The position numbers were made by a program, and so were the translations under genes. 64,000 nucleotides of DNA from Triatoma infestans (taxonomy: Eukaryota > Arthropoda > Insecta > Hemiptera > Reduviidae), in the NCBI GenBank assembly GCA_011037195.1, contig JAAEAF010004367.1, positions 1-64,000 on the forward strand, given 5' to 3'. Positions 62,439 through 64,000 of the stretch are shown here, piece by piece (positions within the stretch are counted from its first letter, which is position 1; every line of letters starts with the position of its first letter). The notes beneath the pieces were generated by a model. The model was not told the origin of the DNA and searched no databases. It was given only the letters and a program-made list of their open reading frames with translations.

Positions 62439-62930
62439 GAAAACTGGGTGCCTGTTGGCTTGGGACCTAAGCCTATATGCCTTTTATCCCCCCATTTTCC
62501 CCCCAATTCATCCCCCTAGTTAATCTCCCCCGGTAGTCTACCGATCAGTCTGCAATATCATAAGACATCCTTCAACTCCAACTCACCCAGGCAGTCCCGC
62601 GAGAGTGGTGCCCTCCCAAATACACGAAACCTAGTACTAGCGAAACGGGGGACACTGACATACGTAATGATACACTGTATCCCTAACTCCATCATCACAG
62701 TTCTGCCATATGGGACTGGGACGTCCTCCCTATTTTATGTTAATGACTAGCCACCCATGTATGTCCAGTCACTACACCAACTAAGGTCCTCAGTCCTATC
62801 TTACTAATGGACAGGAGGTAATCTGAAATCCCCTGCTTGATTCCTCTGATGGATCTTTTAGCCTGGAGGCACCCCTGCGTGTCCTCCCAGCATTTCTCCA
62901 AACCCTCGCTCCCTAACTTTTAAGCCTAAC
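62405..62930 (-). pseudogene. LINE A ORF2 C-terminus with long (TAA)n tail
   Basis: Plus-strand text starts with (ATT)n at 62406-62437, the longest LINE A tail here, then the reverse of the C-terminal segment (CGAAACCTAGTACTAGCGAA, CATCATCACAGTTCTGCCAT, ACATCCATG-type tether region). It is cut at 62930 before RNase H. The long tail suggests a fairly recent copy, but its frames are broken. Confidence 0.7.
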
Positions 62931-62984
62931 TGACAGGCCCTCTCAAAAATAACCGACTAATATTAAATTTTTTCGAAAACTATT

Positions 62985-63350
62985 TCAAATAAAAGTGATA
63001 CATTTTTATCTGTGCAGTGAGCATTCCAAGTATAAGAGAAAATATTTGTAACTGTTTTCCAAGAAATCATCAACAACAAACAAAAACTCCAAGACTTATT
63101 CTATAGTCTTACCTACTTTCCTGTAAAGTGCAACTTCAATATAATGTATCTGGATAAACTACGTATCTAAATAATATTAAGGTTCAATATATGCTTCTGC
63201 CATCTATATAAAATTAAGATACATTAAAAATCGTTTTTAGAATTGCCAAATTAGGGTACTTCAAACATGTATTATTTGTAATGATAACCCAATTTCGAAA
63301 AACTTTACACCATCGCCATACTTTCTCTCATTTCTGTAAGAGAAAGTTAT
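62985..63350 (-). repeat. Repeat D, minus strand, diverged
   Basis: TTTCAAATAAAAGTGATACA, CCTGTAAAGTGCAACTTCAA, TGATAACCCAATTTCG; ends with the hairpin-like CTTTCTCTCATTTCTGTAAG followed by AGAAAGTTA. The LINE 5' end follows at once. Confidence 0.6.
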
Positions 63351-63355
63351 TATTT

Positions 63356-63390
63356 TGAGTCTGTGTTTGGCTATCATAGTGAGTGGACGT
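63356..63390 (+). promoter_or_regulatory. Inr + DPE internal promoter of a LINE
   Basis: TGAGTC at 63356-63361 is an initiator (TCAGTY, one mismatch) with A+1 at 63358. GGACGT at 63385-63390 fits the downstream promoter element RGWYVT perfectly and lies at exactly +28 to +33. TATA-less Inr+DPE promoters at the very 5' end are established for jockey/I-type LINEs, so the element should start at or near 63358. Confidence 0.6.
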
Positions 63391-63622
63391 GTGTGTCAAA
63401 GTGCAAATCAGACTTGTGTTATTCTTACTTTAATCTAACTAAATAGATTTTGTGTTAAATTTGATGTTTAAATGTGAAAAATTTGTGTTAATTCTATTCT
63501 ATTAATTTGATATTTTCCAGAGTTTCATTTGTAATTTTTTCGAAAGTAAGTTACCACTTATTATTTAGTTCATCATAAATTAAGATGTGTGTGTAAATAA
63601 TTATTAAAATCTTCTAGTTATA
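63358..63622 (+). other. LINE 5' untranslated region
   Basis: About 265 nt from the predicted start to the ORF1 ATG. AT-rich, with several short upstream ATGs. It joins directly to a repeat D copy on the left, the expected look of a full-length (non-truncated) insertion. Confidence 0.5.
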
Positions 63623-64000
63623 ATGGGGGAAAATAGCGGGTGTAAAATTCCCCCTGATAAAGAAATGTCGGAATTTATTCCAAAAGTTGATAACGCGGGG
63701 AAAAATATAAACGGAGTAAAAGGATTGGAAAATATAGATTTGGGTGACTTGCTGAAAGATAAGAATTCCAATAAAAATAAGGAGCAGATGAGAATTAAGG
63801 AATTATATGAGCCAAGGGACACTGGTCCTTTTCAGTTTTATATAGAAAGTAAGGGTGAAGGGGAAGGTATTGAGAGGCTTCATCCCATGAAAATTGGGCA
63901 GGTAATATCGAAACATCACTCTACTATCGGAAACAGTATTACTGATATAGAAAAGGTGGGTAAGAATAGGCTGAAAATCATATTAAAAAATGGAAGTAGT
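63623..64000 (+). CDS. LINE ORF1 (Gag-like), intact so far, cut by the window edge
   Basis: ATG at 63623 opens a frame of 126 codons that is still open at the last base. Reading: MGENSGCKIPPDKEMSEF, a Lys/Asn-rich linker to about residue 60, then RIKELYEPRDTGPFQFYIES, ERLHPMKIGQVISKHH and IEKVGKNRLKIILKNGSS. The block Y.P.D.GPF.V.IES...L.HP..IG..I......I..I.K.GR.K+.. is the conserved N-terminal region of ORF1 proteins of insect I/jockey-type LINEs, which coat the element RNA; zinc knuckles should come later. There is no stop or frameshift, unlike every other LINE piece in the window. Together with the promoter it marks a potentially full-length element. Confidence 0.75.
   Translation, partial: MGENSGCKIPPDKEMSEFIPKVDNAGKNINGVKGLENIDLGDLLKDKNSNKNKEQMRIKELYEPRDTGPFQFYIESKGEGEGIERLHPMKIGQVISKHHSTIGNSITDIEKVGKNRLKIILKNGSS

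Overview
This window looks like repeat-dense, AT-rich DNA from a eukaryotic nuclear genome, most likely an insect. That host call is an inference from the mix of elements: I/jockey-type and RTE-type LINEs, an R4/Dong-like LINE, a D,D34D mariner, tRNA-derived SINEs and Gypsy-type LTRs. I see no bacterial operons, rRNA, true tRNA genes or CRISPR, and no intact host gene. The only candidate host-gene piece is a short exon-like ORF at about 24129-24355 (minus) that ends in a consensus splice donor.

Layout. 1-5330: LINE RNase H relics (minus), a SINE. 5800-13090: a dense cluster of head-to-head inverted elements carrying hammerhead-ribozyme-like cores, in two families called H1 and H2 here. 13100-16490: LINE A copies, an inverted LTR pair and repeat D. 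16490-18680: two fold-back DNA transposons with CAGGGTGTCCC ends. 18680-29070: more H1 pairs, LINE A, B and F relics, the candidate exon. 29500-33800: repeat D, two LINE reverse-transcriptase relics, SINEs. 34565-35703: a complete but dead mariner. 36244-37682: a 1.4-kb H1 fold-back. 37750-48640: LINE C, an RTE-like insertion in repeat D, SINEs, a rearranged Tc1-like transposase. 48640-57600: solo LTRs, repeat D arrays, nested H1. 58390-59285: an R4/Dong-like endonuclease relic. 60856-62335: a paralogue of 56696-57915. 63358-64000: the 5' end of an apparently intact LINE, with an Inr+DPE promoter and an open ORF1 running off the window.

The most interesting system is the set of ribozyme repeats. 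H1 and H2 have the parts of a minimal type I hammerhead: CUGANGA, stem II, GAAA, a two-base-pair stem III, then C17. In H1 a 4-bp stem I (CAUC/GAUG) directly abuts the core. Differences in the first core box of the better copies often fall at position 7, the one free position. The units are mostly in inverted pairs, and several pairs are inserted as one block between 8-14 bp direct repeats. That fits target-primed retrotransposition (Penelope-like or retrozyme-like), not cut-and-paste MITEs. No Penelope reverse transcriptase is visible here, so they would be non-autonomous.

Nearly all other coding sequence is broken. Nested insertions with target-site duplications (TSDs) let relative ages be read: H1 inside an LTR, H1 inside H2, LTR inside LINE A, LTR inside LINE C, RTE inside repeat D, SINE inside repeat D.
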